From positions 1,612,001-1,676,000 of the forward strand of contig NZ_CP102277.1 in the NCBI RefSeq assembly GCF_025149785.1: a DNA stretch of 64,000 nt. The letters are read 5' to 3'. Positions within the stretch are counted from its first letter, which is position 1. Each line of letters begins with the position of its first letter. The notes below the pieces were generated by a model. That model had not been told where the DNA came from. It saw only the letters and a program-made list of their open reading frames with translations, and searched no databases. This DNA is from Coprococcus comes ATCC 27758 (lineage in GTDB: Bacteria > Bacillota > Clostridia > Lachnospirales > Lachnospiraceae). Position numbers and translations under genes: made by a program. Shown here in pieces: positions 24,295 to 34,064 of this stretch.

Positions 24295-25344
24295 ATGCAG
24301 ACAATCAAGAAAAATAAAAATATAATAGGTATTATACAGAGTTTCCTTATATTGATATTAGTGGTTCTTATTATTTTTATGATGATTCAGATTAGCAGGC
24401 TGCAAGGGACAGCACGCGTAATAAATTATGCAGGTCTGGTACGTGGAGCTACACAGCGCGAAGTAAAATTAGAAATTACAGGAAACCAAAATGATGAATT
24501 AATTAAATATTTGGATGACATTCTTCTTGGATTGAGATATCAGGATGGACATTATAATCTGGTAAAACTCAATGACGAAGAATATCAGGGGAAATTGAAA
24601 ATCCAGAGTGATTACTGGGATAAATTGAAAACAGAAATTGAAGCAGTAAGAAACAAGGGATACGAAAATACAGACATTGTTAATATGAGTGAAATATATT
24701 TTACGATGGCAGATGAAACTGTCTCTGCCGCAGAAAGCTATTCAGAAAAGATCGCCATAAAGATTCGTACTATAGAGCTTTTGTCGGCACTTGATATGTT
24801 GACTCTGGTGATATTGGTTATTATGCAGACTCTAAAGGCAATGCAGATGGCAATGCAAAACAGATTGCTGGAACAGAAAGCATTCGTAGATGCCCCTACT
24901 GGGCTGCCAAATAAAAATGCCTGTAATGAGCTTCTTAATAAAAAAGATATAATTACAGGTTCTACAGCATGCATAATGTTTGATTTAAATAATCTAAAAA
25001 CTGTAAATGATACAATGGGACATTCCGCAGGAGATAAGTTAATAATGAATTTCTCAAAGTTTTTGCGAAGTGTTATTCCAGAAAAGGATTTTGTTGGAAG
25101 ATATGGCGGAGATGAGTTTATAGCAGCCATTTATCATACAAATGAGGCGGAAATTAAGGAAATATTAAAAGGTTTGTACAGAGAAAAAGATAGATTAAAT
25201 AGTTATGAAAATCAAATACCAATCGACTATGCATGCGGATGGGCATTATCCTCCGATAATATGTCGTGTACAATGCAGATGTTATTGGATGATGCAGATG
25301 CTAATATGTATAAAAATAAACAGTTATGCAAGAAATATAATTAG
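24295..25344 (+). CDS. Membrane-anchored diguanylate cyclase (GGDEF)
   Basis: The 349-residue protein has helices at about 12-32 and 160-178 enclosing a polar sensor part, followed by a GGDEF domain (about 195-345). The catalytic loop RYGGDEF is intact, with FDLNNLKTVNDTMGHSAGD before it. It makes cyclic-di-GMP from two GTP. Before GGDEF the usual DxLTGLxN appears as DAPTGLPNKNA. The gene lies downstream of a cyclic-di-GMP riboswitch, so production may feed back on expression. An HD-GYP protein follows. Confidence 0.9.
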   Translation: MQTIKKNKNIIGIIQSFLILILVVLIIFMMIQISRLQGTARVINYAGLVRGATQREVKLEITGNQNDELIKYLDDILLGLRYQDGHYNLVKLNDEEYQGKLKIQSDYWDKLKTEIEAVRNKGYENTDIVNMSEIYFTMADETVSAAESYSEKIAIKIRTIELLSALDMLTLVILVIMQTLKAMQMAMQNRLLEQKAFVDAPTGLPNKNACNELLNKKDIITGSTACIMFDLNNLKTVNDTMGHSAGDKLIMNFSKFLRSVIPEKDFVGRYGGDEFIAAIYHTNEAEIKEILKGLYREKDRLNSYENQIPIDYACGWALSSDNMSCTMQMLLDDADANMYKNKQLCKKYN

Positions 25345-25441
25345 CATTCTTAAGGAAAGTGATTAAAAAACTATCGATAGAGAGTGCCTTTTTTAATTTA
25401 TAGGATTTCTAAAGACCACAAGAATAAAGGAAATAGAAAAT

Positions 25442-26932
25442 ATGAATAAAAGACAAAAAATACTGATTGCCGATGATGCAAAGTTTAACAGAGATATATT
25501 GAAAGAATTTCTTGGAGAAACCTATGATTATCTGGAAGCTGAAAATGGAAATCAGGTAATCCAGATGCTAGGAGAAAATATTGGAATTGATCTGATGCTT
25601 TTAGATATCAATATGCCACAGATGAATGGTTTTGAAGTCTTGGAAATAATGAAAAGAAGCCAGTGTATTGATGAAACTCCAGTTATTATGATCTCTGCTG
25701 AAGAATTTGTTGATGCTATGCGTAAAGCATATGAAATGGGAATTACAGATTATATTACACGACCTTTTGATTCTGTTATTGTAAAGAAAAGAGTCCAGAA
25801 TACCCTAGAACTTTATGCGAACCAAAAGCGTCTGATCAATGTGGTTGTTGATCAGGTTTATGAAAAAGAAGAAAACAATGATATTATGCTCAGGATTCTG
25901 AGCAATGTATTAGGGTCACGCAACAGTGAGAGCAGCGAACATATTTTACATATCCGTACTGCGACGAAAATGATGCTGAGACAACTGTTAAAAACAACGG
26001 ATGCTTATCATCTGACGGAGACCGATATTGCTATAATCACAACCGCTTCTTCGCTTCATGATATTGGTAAAATACGCATTCCGGAAGAAATACTGAATAA
26101 ACCCGGAAGACTGACCGATGAAGAATTTAAAATTATGAAAACTCATAGTGAGATTGGAGCATCCATGATCTGGGATATGCATTTTTTACAAGATCATCCA
26201 CTGGTACATACCGCGTGGGAAATCTGCAGATGGCATCATGAAAGATGGGATGGAAAGGGTTACCCGGATGGTCTGAAAGGTGAAGAAATACCAATTTCTG
26301 CACAGGTGGTGTCTATTGTGGATGTTTATGATGCTCTTACCAGTGAACGATGTTATAAGAAAGCATTTGATCATGATACCGCAATCAAGATGATTCTGGA
26401 CGGGCAATGCGGGCAGTTCAATCCGGTTCTTCTTAAGTGCCTGAAAGAACTAAGCCTTCAGTTTTCCAAGATGTATAAGAATGAAACGAATGATAATACA
26501 CAGTATTATGAAGCACAGAGGCTCTCTGACGAAATACTAAAGGAAAAGTCTTTACCCCGTAAAAATTATTCGCAGCATGTCATTAAGCTCATGCGGGAAA
26601 AGATAGAGTTTTTTAAAATGGACAGTGGCAAAATTTCCATTGAGTATAATGCAATTTCAGGTCGGCTGATTATAATTAACGGAAACCGGCAGATACTGTG
26701 TCAGAGAGATGATCCGAAATTTGATATATTCAAACTGTTTGAAGTAAGCAGTGAAGATATTCAACATATCAGAGCGTTACTGGACCAGACATCAATACAG
26801 AATACAGAAATCTCATTGCAGTTAATGGCAAAGGTGGAAAATAAAAGGCAGATGTATGATCTGAAACTGCATACCTTATGGTCTACTTTAAAGAAAGATG
26901 GATATATAGGAATTGTCGGATATCTCTCTTGA
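25442..26932 (+). CDS. Response regulator with HD-GYP phosphodiesterase domain
   Basis: The 496-residue protein has an N-terminal receiver (1-125) with phospho-Asp in LMLLDINMPQMNG. The HD-GYP domain (about 150-345) is intact: HDIGK, HSEIGA, HHERWDGKGYPDGLKG and a DVYDAL motif, as needed to hydrolyse cyclic-di-GMP. About 150 C-terminal residues form an extra region of unknown fold. It stands next to the cyclase, giving a make-and-break pair. The stop codon adjoins a kinase fragment in the same frame, so the natural C-terminus may have been altered. Confidence 0.9.
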   Translation: MNKRQKILIADDAKFNRDILKEFLGETYDYLEAENGNQVIQMLGENIGIDLMLLDINMPQMNGFEVLEIMKRSQCIDETPVIMISAEEFVDAMRKAYEMGITDYITRPFDSVIVKKRVQNTLELYANQKRLINVVVDQVYEKEENNDIMLRILSNVLGSRNSESSEHILHIRTATKMMLRQLLKTTDAYHLTETDIAIITTASSLHDIGKIRIPEEILNKPGRLTDEEFKIMKTHSEIGASMIWDMHFLQDHPLVHTAWEICRWHHERWDGKGYPDGLKGEEIPISAQVVSIVDVYDALTSERCYKKAFDHDTAIKMILDGQCGQFNPVLLKCLKELSLQFSKMYKNETNDNTQYYEAQRLSDEILKEKSLPRKNYSQHVIKLMREKIEFFKMDSGKISIEYNAISGRLIIINGNRQILCQRDDPKFDIFKLFEVSSEDIQHIRALLDQTSIQNTEISLQLMAKVENKRQMYDLKLHTLWSTLKKDGYIGIVGYLS

Positions 26933-27208
26933 TTGGTGAATAAAATGGGAGGCACGATTTCTGTTACCAGCGAAGTGGGAAAGGGATCCACTTTTGTAGT
27001 TGAATTGCCTTTTGAGATGGGAGCTGCACCAGAAAAATCTAAGAAAGAAGAGGCGGATAAAGAGAATAGCATTCACGGTTTAAATCTCATGTTAGTAGAG
27101 GATAATAAGTTGAATGCCGAGGTTGCAGAAATACTTTTAGAAGATGAAGGTGCAATAATTACAATGGTTAATGATGGACAGCAGAAGCTGTCGCAAAGAT
27201 ATTTATAA
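26933..27208 (+). pseudogene. Fragment of a hybrid histidine kinase (ATPase end and receiver start)
   Basis: The fragment begins in the last strands of a HATPase domain (NKMGGTISVTSEVGKGSTF), continues through a linker into a receiver start (LMLVEDNKLNAEVAEILLEDEG), then shifts frame near 27178. In the +1 frame EAVAKIF continues the receiver briefly before a stop. The kinase N-terminus and the receiver phosphorylation site are absent. Confidence 0.75.
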
Positions 27209-27297
27209 AAATGTTGTGGGGGTATTGAACATTAATGAATGTAAAATTAAAATCTGGAAGCAAGCAAGCGACTGTAGCCTGGAGGGTGGGAGAAAGA

Positions 27298-27806
27298 TGA
27301 AGAAGTGCAAATTAGTACAGAATATAATGAATTTCAAATTTTGTTACATTATATTTTGCACAATTATATGTTTTATTGTTTTATCCGTTCCTACATTTGC
27401 CAAAGAAAACTCTGACAATGTTATCCGGGTAGGATCTTTTGAAGAAACTTATAATACCGTCAATGAAAAGGGGGAAAGAAGTGGATATGGTTATGAGTAT
27501 CTTCAAGATATTGCAGGTTATGCAGGATGGACATATAAATACATAACAAGTGATTGGAAAAACTGCTTTACACAGTTGGAAAATGGAGAGATTGATATTC
27601 TTGGTGGCATTTCCTATACAGACGAACGTGCTGAAAATATGCTTTTTTCCGATATGCCTATGGGGGAAGAGAAATATTACATCTATACGGATGCATCCAA
27701 TATGGATCTTACAGCAGGAAATTTGGATTCTTTTGAGGGAAAAAATATTGGTGTGTTTAAAGATAATATAACGGAGGATGTGCTTAACGAATGGGAGTTA
27801 AAGTAA
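27298..27806 (+). pseudogene. Truncated sensor: SBP-type domain of a hybrid kinase
   Basis: A signal/anchor helix (CYIIFCTIICFIVLSVPTFA) is followed by a bacterial extracellular solute-binding domain (IRVGSFEETYNTVNEKGERS, GYGYEYLQDIAGYAGW, GEIDILGGISYTDERAENM). In Lachnospiraceae this domain usually heads a large membrane histidine kinase. The frame ends 169 residues in, at the junction with the left conjugative element. The start at 27298 follows GGAGGGTGGGAG. Confidence 0.75.
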
Positions 27807-28416
27807 TGTAGTCGGGAGCATAGGCAATAAATGAAGCGGACAGCACGAACACCACCACAAAGTTGATAACAGCGTGAAGTGCCTTGCTGGTTTCCCGTTT
27901 GATAAGTCCCGTATAAGCAACATAAAGTCCCACCACCAAGATAATGAGAAGCAGAAAGCCAACATAGAAGCCAGAGCTGGAAAAGCCGTTTGAAGTAACG
28001 CCTGCAAGGGTCTGTATGCTCTTTCCGATACTGTCTGCCATATCGTTAATAAAATCAAGTTTATAGGCTTCCTGCACCACATAGCCCGTTGCATTACTTA
28101 AATAAAGGCTTATCGTCCAGACAAAGTTGGTAATACAGTAAAGTCCATACTGCACCGATTTTCCGATACCGTCCAGCCAGTTCCACGGAAGCCACGACCA
28201 GCTATTATCTACATAAAAATCAAGTTGGTAGTTGGAAAGGGGATATTTTGAGTAAAGATTTTCTGCGTTTATGGTATCGTCCACAAGCCCCGTCGCATGA
28301 GCCACCGTCCCCAGAAGTGAAAGCAGGATAAGGGAGAGTGCCACCACGAACAGAGTTCTTTTGAAAACGTGGAACATCTTCTTTTTTGTGAACGCACCGT
28401 TTATCCTTTCTTTCAT
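27784..28416 (-). pseudogene. VirB6-like (Tn916 Orf15-type) transfer gene, 5' part only
   Basis: About 200 N-terminal residues match the complete protein at 47181-49379 almost residue for residue (for example VDDTINAENLYSKYPLSNYQ), up to the FIAYAPDYI segment. The frame then enters unrelated DNA and stops. The break marks the element-to-chromosome junction near 27808. Confidence 0.85.
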
Positions 28417-28553
28417 CACTCCACCTCATTTCTCTGTACGGGCGGTCTGGTATCAAAAGCGTGTAGCAATTCTTCAAAGACGGGGTGTATCTGTACTACA
28501 CCGACACGCCCGTATAAGTCCTGCAATAAACATTGTCCGTTCTCCAAATCACG
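28416..28553 (-). pseudogene. Last 45 codons of a VirB4-like (Orf16-type) gene
   Basis: The fragment reads LRDLENGQCLLQDLYGRVGV and on to the C-terminus, ending in PPVQRNEVE. It equals the tail of the complete gene at 44731-47181. Its TGA overlaps the ATG of the next frame as in the intact copy. The upstream side is fused to the ABC permease fragment. Confidence 0.75.
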
Positions 28554-29097
28554 CAAAAAGCCCAAATGAAAATAGAATACAAGCTACTGCAATAATAGCT
28601 TTATTTTGAGAGAGCATTGCTACAAGTGTAAAAAGAGAAGCAAATGTAACTGATAAAACCAAGACAGTTACTCCTATCATTACAATCATTTTCATATCAG
28701 CAACAAAAAATCCAAGTAAAGGAATTCCAACGCTGAGATACGGAACAAAAAACACAATACACATTGTAATTGCAATAATAGAACAAGTTACCATATTTGA
28801 TAAATAAATAGTTTCTCTTTTCTGTCCTACGATAATTTTGTTTCTGATTGTCCCGTCATTATGTTCTGTACCGATAAAAAGACTACAAAATACAGCAAGA
28901 ATAATTCCTATGAACAATGCACACATGAAAAATCCATTGTCAAGATTATTGATATATCCAGACTGTTTCATATCCCTATATCTCAATAGTGGGCTAGCTA
29001 TTCCAATCACAAACATAAAAGCTAATGAACCCCAAAAACATTTATTTTTCCTTAATCGAAAGAAATTAGCAGATAATAATTTATTCATGTCTTGCAC
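28549..29097 (-). pseudogene. ABC-2 type permease, truncated
   Basis: The 182 N-terminal residues of a permease show four to five hydrophobic helices (CALFIGIILAVFCSLFIGTE, MIVMIGVTVLVLSVTFASL). It ends at FSFGLFA where the DNA switches to the VirB4-like tail. It overlaps the ATPase fragment by 17 bp, as in BcrAB-type or similar transporter operons. It once formed a cargo module with the response regulator and ATPase. Confidence 0.7.
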
Positions 29098-29473
29098 CCC
29101 CTACCAAGCTAACAAAATAACTTTCTAAACTTTCATCATGTTCATGTATCGAAATAACTTCACAATCTTTTTTGGATAATTCTGTCGTTAATTTTGAAAT
29201 ATTAACTTTTTCAAAAATATCCGCTTCTGTATTAGAAAGTATTTTATATTCAATGTTCATAGTGTCTAAAACATAAGCAAGGGTTTTTGTGCTTGATACT
29301 TTTAAATGAGTACATTTTCGGCATTTACTTTCCAATTCAATAGAGCTAATCTGTTTTATCATTTTACCATTGTCAATAAAGCCATAGTATGTTGCCAGTT
29401 TTGATAGCTCGTCTAATATATGACTAGAAATCAAAACGGTAATTCCATGTTCTTGATTGAGCTTCTGTACCAG
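29081..29473 (-). pseudogene. ABC transporter ATPase, C-terminal half
   Basis: The fragment starts within LVQKLNQEHGITVLISSHI, just after where the Walker B would be, and continues to the family's C-terminus. The Walker A and signature motifs are missing. It resembles BcrA/bacitracin-type ATPases. The 5' side is a response-regulator start joined at a 14-bp overlap. Confidence 0.75.
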
Positions 29474-29570
29474 AGTAAGCATGGGAAACCATATATCTTT
29501 CATGTACTAAAACTTCGTCCAACATTTTGTTTATATGAATATCATCATCAACAATTAAGATATGCTTCAT
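29460..29570 (-). pseudogene. Response regulator, first 37 codons
   Basis: MKHILIVDDDIHINKMLDEV, then AYSGTEA, is the start of an OmpR-type receiver, with good RBS (GGAGTGATGAAA) and promoter. The phosphorylation site and DNA-binding domain are lost because the frame runs into the ABC ATPase fragment. Confidence 0.75.
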
Positions 29571-29602
29571 TTTCATCACTCCATTATATTTGATATGAAA
29601 TA

Positions 29603-29631
29603 ATTATACCGTTATGCAGTATGCTCTACAA
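29603..29631 (-). promoter_or_regulatory. Promoter of the response-regulator remnant
   Basis: On the minus strand: TTGTAG (29631-29626), 17-bp spacer, TATAAT (29608-29603), about 33 bp before the ATG. Confidence 0.5.
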
Positions 29632-29652
29632 TATAATTTTTACTCGGCAATC

Positions 29653-30036
29653 CTATTTTTTCTGTTGTCCCTGCGGTGTAGGGTTCTGTGGACTGCCTGC
29701 GTTCTGGTTGCCTTTATTCTTCAATATAATATCCTCTGCCTTTACATACCAGTCCACATCTGCACCCGTATAGGTCTTTCTTGATACCGTATCGGCTACT
29801 GGATTGACAAGCTCCACAACTGCATTGTACGGAAATTCCCTTAACGGTACTTCTGGCGGTACGGACACGGGGATAATTCCACCATGCAGACTGCATTTCA
29901 AATCATAGATACGCTTTTTAAGCTGGATACTCGGTGTCCCGTCCTCATTCTGTAAGAACACATCACGCACCGCTGTAAATTTTAATTCTCCAAATGTTTT
30001 CTCTTTGTCAATAACAAAACCGTTTGATAATCTCAT
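29653..30036 (-). CDS. DUF961 protein (Tn916 Orf22-type), left copy
   Basis: The 127-residue protein differs from the right copy (37722-38105) at only a few positions. DUF961/YdcP proteins are found in pairs at the start of Tn916-type elements, before the coupling ATPase; their role in transfer is not settled. It ends in a polar GNQNAGSPQNP tail. It lies 15 bp after the second DUF961 gene. Confidence 0.85.
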   Translation of the reverse strand: MRLSNGFVIDKEKTFGELKFTAVRDVFLQNEDGTPSIQLKKRIYDLKCSLHGGIIPVSVPPEVPLREFPYNAVVELVNPVADTVSRKTYTGADVDWYVKAEDIILKNKGNQNAGSPQNPTPQGQQKK

Positions 30037-30051
30037 AAATTCTTCACTCCT

Positions 30052-30378
30052 TTACTTTTCTTCAACTGCTACAATATCATCAGCAACTAATACATAATCG
30101 GTATGTCCCATATCCCCGATTGCGTAACCTCTGCCGTATAACTTCGGATTGACAAGTTTTACTTTCTGCTCATACTTGAACTTCTTTTCGCCAGCCTGCA
30201 CGGGAATTTCTACCACAACATTTTCGCCTTTCTGTACGTCGGAATAAAGGTTATAGCTTCGTCTGACTAAGACCCTGCGATTATTTTTATCTCTTTCAAA
30301 GACTGGCTCGCTTTCGCCTGCAAATTCAAGAGTTCCAAAAGACTGTGCCATATCTGGCACAACATATTTCATTTCCAT
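30052..30378 (-). CDS. DUF961 protein (Tn916 Orf23-type), left copy
   Basis: The 108-residue protein is nearly identical to the right copy (37380-37706), with one difference (VLVRRS against VLARRS). It starts MEMKYVVPDMAQSFGTLEF. It is probably co-transcribed with the next DUF961 gene. In the left element these two are among the few intact genes. Confidence 0.88.
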   Translation of the reverse strand: MEMKYVVPDMAQSFGTLEFAGESEPVFERDKNNRRVLVRRSYNLYSDVQKGENVVVEIPVQAGEKKFKYEQKVKLVNPKLYGRGYAIGDMGHTDYVLVADDIVAVEEK

Positions 30379-30403
30379 ATTGTTTTACCTCGTTTCTTTC
30401 TAT

Positions 30404-30604
30404 TTTTAATAAGTTTTTCGATTGTGATTTCTTATTCTGGCGGTTCGGAAAGTACCAGCAATCCCCCAGATAGTAAAGGGTAAAATCAATGCTTACGCAC
30501 CCTTGACTATCCGTGTTCTTGCAGGTTGTTGGCAGACAAGCCAGAATAAGCGGAAGTCTGCCATTTGACAGCTTCGGCGGAGAGCGTGATTTTTCTTTCC
30601 TCAT
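30404..30604 (-). CDS. Small conserved frame between adhesin and DUF961 genes, left copy
   Basis: The frame encodes KEKSRSPPKLSNGRLPLIL and a CVSIDFTLYYLGDCWYF segment, both also seen in the right copy (37146-37340), then the copies diverge. It has no recognised domain and a weak RBS. It may be a real small protein or merely conserved non-coding DNA. Confidence 0.3.
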
Positions 30605-30616
30605 ACCGTTACCACC

Positions 30617-33600
30617 TTATGATTTCTTCATTTTACGGCGTTTGTAAAGATATGTTCCAGCCAGTCCACCAACAGACGCAAGCAACATCACGACAAATGC
30701 CATTACATTTGTACTGTCGCCCGTTTTGGGACTGTCGCTAGGTCTGTTAGGCTTTTCTGGTGTCGGTGGTGTTTCGGGTTTCTCTGGTTCTTCTGGCTTT
30801 TCCTTAAAGGTAATCGTCTGTCCCTTATCCTCAATATCCTTATGCTCGGTAACTTTCTTCGGCTCGTCTGGATTGCTTAAATCGTATAATTCCTCAAAAG
30901 TTACAAGCTGTTTGCCGTCAAGGGAAGTAGCGTCAAAGGTAAAGGCAACTTCCACTTTCATAGCTTCGCTGTCAGCGGTAAACGTATAATCACTTTCCAC
31001 ACGCTTTCCATTGATAAGAAGCTCTGCATTTTCTTCTTTCAACATCTGCCAGCCCTTTAACTGATATTTTGTGCCGACTTCTAAGCCCTCTAAGGTTACG
31101 GTATCAATGATTGTAACGTCTTTTCCTGCTTCAAGTTCTTTATTGCCGTCCTTACCGGTAGCAGTCGTATGAATTTTGATGATACGCTCTGTGATAAGTA
31201 CGGTCTGCCCGTCGTCCTCAATGTCTTTGTGTTCTGCAACTTTTACGGGTTCGTCTGGATTGCTGAAATCATACAATTCTTCAAAGGTAACAAGGTTCTT
31301 GCCACCTAAAGCAGACGCATTGAATGTATAGGAAATTTCCACTTTCATTTCTTCGTCATTAGCGACAAAGGTATAATCATTTTCCACACGCTTTCCGTTA
31401 ATGATAAGCTCTGTATTTTTTTCTTTTAACATCTGCCAGCCTTTGAGCTGGTACTTTGTGCCTTTTGTAAGTCCGTCCAATTTTACAGTATCAACAATCG
31501 TAATCTCTTTTCCTGCAAGGATAGTCTTTTCGCCGTCCTTGCTGGTTGCTGTGGTATGGATAGAGATTTCTTTCTCGTATTCATCAGTCAAAGTCCCTAA
31601 ATCAATCACAAGATTGTTTCTTGATACTACGATTTCAAATGGTGGGATAAGTTCAAAGCCTTTGTTACTATCAGAGCGTAATTCTTCAATGATATAGGTA
31701 TCATAAGGTAATGCCCCCTTGCTGTCGTCTGGTTCAGAAGTCCCAAACCACACACCGTCCTCACTGGTCTTGCCTGCGTTTGTATTGTGCTTATGAGAAG
31801 CCCAGTCAGCAGAAGTGGAAAACTGCCCGTTATCATCAGTTACCACAACATGATTTTCGCCCGTTGTCTTGCTTGTGATCCTAAAAGGAACATCAGCAAG
31901 ACGCTTATGTGTGCCTGCACCGATTTTTACACCCTCAATATCTCCACGCTTAATCTGATTGTAGATAGAATGAGCTTCGTCGGTTAAGTCCACGATTTTT
32001 CCATTTTCTGTGATTGTAAAATCAATCGGCTTTGCACCGTCAGTTAAGTAACCGTCGGGAGCTTCACTCTCAACAATACGGAATTTTCCATAAGGTAAGA
32101 GGTCAGAAGAAGTAGAAGCGATACCCTCAATATCTGTACGAATAGTTTTTACGACTTCATTTTTCTTATATAGCTTGCCCTCAACCAAAACAGAATTATC
32201 ATTTAAGGAAATGATGTCAAAGACAGTATCTTTCAGAGTGGCACTTCCTTGTGGCTTTGTATCGCCCGTTTCTAAATCTCGTTTCTGAATTTTGACACCG
32301 CCACGGATAACCTTGTCTGATACGGAAAACTGGTTACTTCCAGATAATACGGCAAGGTCGCCGTCCTCGGTAATCTGTGTTACATATAAGCCCTTAATCT
32401 GTTCGGACTTATCGCCAGCCTGCATATATGCACCCTCTAACAAGTAGCCGTTTGGAGCTTTCGTTTCCTCAACGGTTAGCGTTCCAAGTGGAAGAACCGC
32501 CTTGCCGTCCTGCATATAGAAGCTATCTCCAGATACCTTGTATGCGTCCGCTAATTTTGTGATGTAGTGAGTTGTCCCGTCGCTGTCTGTTTCAGCGATT
32601 GTCTTTGTAACCCATGTACGAGTAGCTTCGGCAGGGAGATTGTCTTTATTATAGAAGCCTGCATAATACTTCCATGTAAATTCCGCACCTGCTAAAGAAG
32701 CGCTCCCTTGCGGATTGTCTTTCTGTGTTTCCATATCAATCTTGAAAAGCTCAATCAAAGTGTCCGTTACTTTTGGCGTATCAGATACTTTCAATGTTGC
32801 TGTCTTTCCAGCTTCAACCTTTAAGGAATATACAGTTTTATCCACTTTATATCCTGCTGGTGCGGATAATTCCTTGATATAGACTGTGTCAGCCTTTACC
32901 TCTACGACATCTGTATTTCCGTTTTCATCAGTCGTAAGGGTGGCAAGCTGTTTCGTGCAGTCCTTATCAGCAAAGACACCGTATGTCGCACCAGCGATAG
33001 AGTAATTCCCGTTACCGTCTGTAATGCTGGTATTACTGGAAGTCTTTTGAAGTTTCGCATTTCCAACATTGAGTTTCGCCCAGAATTGTCCCAATTCCTG
33101 CCCCTCGCCAGAGTAGATATAACCGCCACATTCATAGCGTCCTTTATTCTCTTTGACAAAGGCTCTTGCACCAGAGAAAACTTCGTCCTGCGTAGCTTTT
33201 GGAATTTCATTATAAGAAGCTCGCACGTTATCGCATTGCCAGCCAAGATGTACGCTCAATCTTTGCCAGACAACGCATTGTTCCAACAGATAAACTTGCT
33301 TGTAGTTCAGTTCCTTGTGAGCTTCGCCATACTGTTTGATATATTCTAAGGATAACGCCACATCTGAAATCTGGTCGGCACTCATACGGGTGCTTGCGTC
33401 AGCTCTGGTCTTGTAGCCATTCTTAAAGTCTGTGTTAATGTCGATACAGTAAGCGTCCTCGCCCTCAACGGTCAAATGTCCCTCATTAAAGGTAGAACCA
33501 ATCGAACCGTCATTCATTACTTTTTCAACGATACCGACACGCTGTTTTGACTCCGTCCAGTATTGCTTACTTTCTGCATGAACGGGTGTAGTCGGCAAAG

Positions 33601-33661
33601 CAGTAACGACAGTTGCAAGAGCTAAGAAGCCCGTACACAATCGTTTTAACATCTTTTTCAT
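30617..33661 (-). CDS. Thioester/VaFE-repeat cell-wall-anchored adhesin
   Basis: This 1014-residue surface protein has a signal peptide at 1-30 (KRLCTGFLALATVVTALPTT). The N-terminal domain (about 35-190) carries EDAYCID and LEQCVVWQRL, the Cys and Gln segments expected of a thioester adhesin domain. Several SpaA/Cna-B-type folds follow (ELSAPAGY, EETKAPNGY, ESEAPDGY carry the isopeptide Glu), then two VaFE repeats (LVTFEELYD twice). A proline-rich stretch, the sortase signal SPKTGD, a helix and RRKMKKS end the protein. It probably binds host or mucus surfaces covalently. The start at 33661 follows AAAGGAGC; the frame 26 codons longer has no RBS. Confidence 0.9.
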   Translation of the reverse strand: MKKMLKRLCTGFLALATVVTALPTTPVHAESKQYWTESKQRVGIVEKVMNDGSIGSTFNEGHLTVEGEDAYCIDINTDFKNGYKTRADASTRMSADQISDVALSLEYIKQYGEAHKELNYKQVYLLEQCVVWQRLSVHLGWQCDNVRASYNEIPKATQDEVFSGARAFVKENKGRYECGGYIYSGEGQELGQFWAKLNVGNAKLQKTSSNTSITDGNGNYSIAGATYGVFADKDCTKQLATLTTDENGNTDVVEVKADTVYIKELSAPAGYKVDKTVYSLKVEAGKTATLKVSDTPKVTDTLIELFKIDMETQKDNPQGSASLAGAEFTWKYYAGFYNKDNLPAEATRTWVTKTIAETDSDGTTHYITKLADAYKVSGDSFYMQDGKAVLPLGTLTVEETKAPNGYLLEGAYMQAGDKSEQIKGLYVTQITEDGDLAVLSGSNQFSVSDKVIRGGVKIQKRDLETGDTKPQGSATLKDTVFDIISLNDNSVLVEGKLYKKNEVVKTIRTDIEGIASTSSDLLPYGKFRIVESEAPDGYLTDGAKPIDFTITENGKIVDLTDEAHSIYNQIKRGDIEGVKIGAGTHKRLADVPFRITSKTTGENHVVVTDDNGQFSTSADWASHKHNTNAGKTSEDGVWFGTSEPDDSKGALPYDTYIIEELRSDSNKGFELIPPFEIVVSRNNLVIDLGTLTDEYEKEISIHTTATSKDGEKTILAGKEITIVDTVKLDGLTKGTKYQLKGWQMLKEKNTELIINGKRVENDYTFVANDEEMKVEISYTFNASALGGKNLVTFEELYDFSNPDEPVKVAEHKDIEDDGQTVLITERIIKIHTTATGKDGNKELEAGKDVTIIDTVTLEGLEVGTKYQLKGWQMLKEENAELLINGKRVESDYTFTADSEAMKVEVAFTFDATSLDGKQLVTFEELYDLSNPDEPKKVTEHKDIEDKGQTITFKEKPEEPEKPETPPTPEKPNRPSDSPKTGDSTNVMAFVVMLLASVGGLAGTYLYKRRKMKKS

Positions 33662-33946
33662 AAATCTAATGCTCCTTTCATTTTTGGTAATAAAATAACC
33701 GTCCATAATGAACGGCTGAAAATAGAAAAGGAACGTCATTTTAGGCGTTCCATAGTCTATAAGTTATTCAATTTTTTCTTGTTTCAATACTGATGTGCTG
33801 TACCATATCTTTGCATATCTAGGAAAACTTGCGTATCAAGGCTCATTCGTTAGTAGTAAATAAGTAGTAAATTGATGTGTTTGTTTCCTTGAAAATGCTG
33901 ATAGATACTGTGTTTTAGCGGATAATCAGATTTTTATTGTGTTTTT
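33662..33946 (-). other. Left terminal region of the left element
   Basis: It contains the inverted counterpart of 35182-35345: two TTTACTACT-type integrase-arm repeats (about 33850-33873) and the terminal GATAATCAGA (33921-33930) followed by a T tract. The part next to the adhesin gene is its leader; the right element has lost this leader and the 5' third of the gene. Confidence 0.7.
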
Positions 33947-34064
33947 AAAATAAAAATACCATAAAAATTTTTACACGTCAATAATGTTGGATAGAAAATC
34001 TGTGTATTTTGCGTATGCCAGCCTGCATTGTCAGTTATCGATCGGCTCGCCAAACCGCTATCTT

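Larger units (their letters stand above)
27808..33946 (-). mobile_element. Left Tn916-family element, deletion derivative
   Basis: On the minus strand the order is: element left end with integrase-arm repeats, surface protein gene, DUF961 pair, cargo remnant, end of the VirB4-like gene, start of the VirB6-like gene. These correspond to parts of the right element in the same order, with high but not complete identity. All genes from the coupling ATPase to most of the VirB4 gene, and everything after the VirB6 start, are missing. It cannot transfer by itself. Confidence 0.82.
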
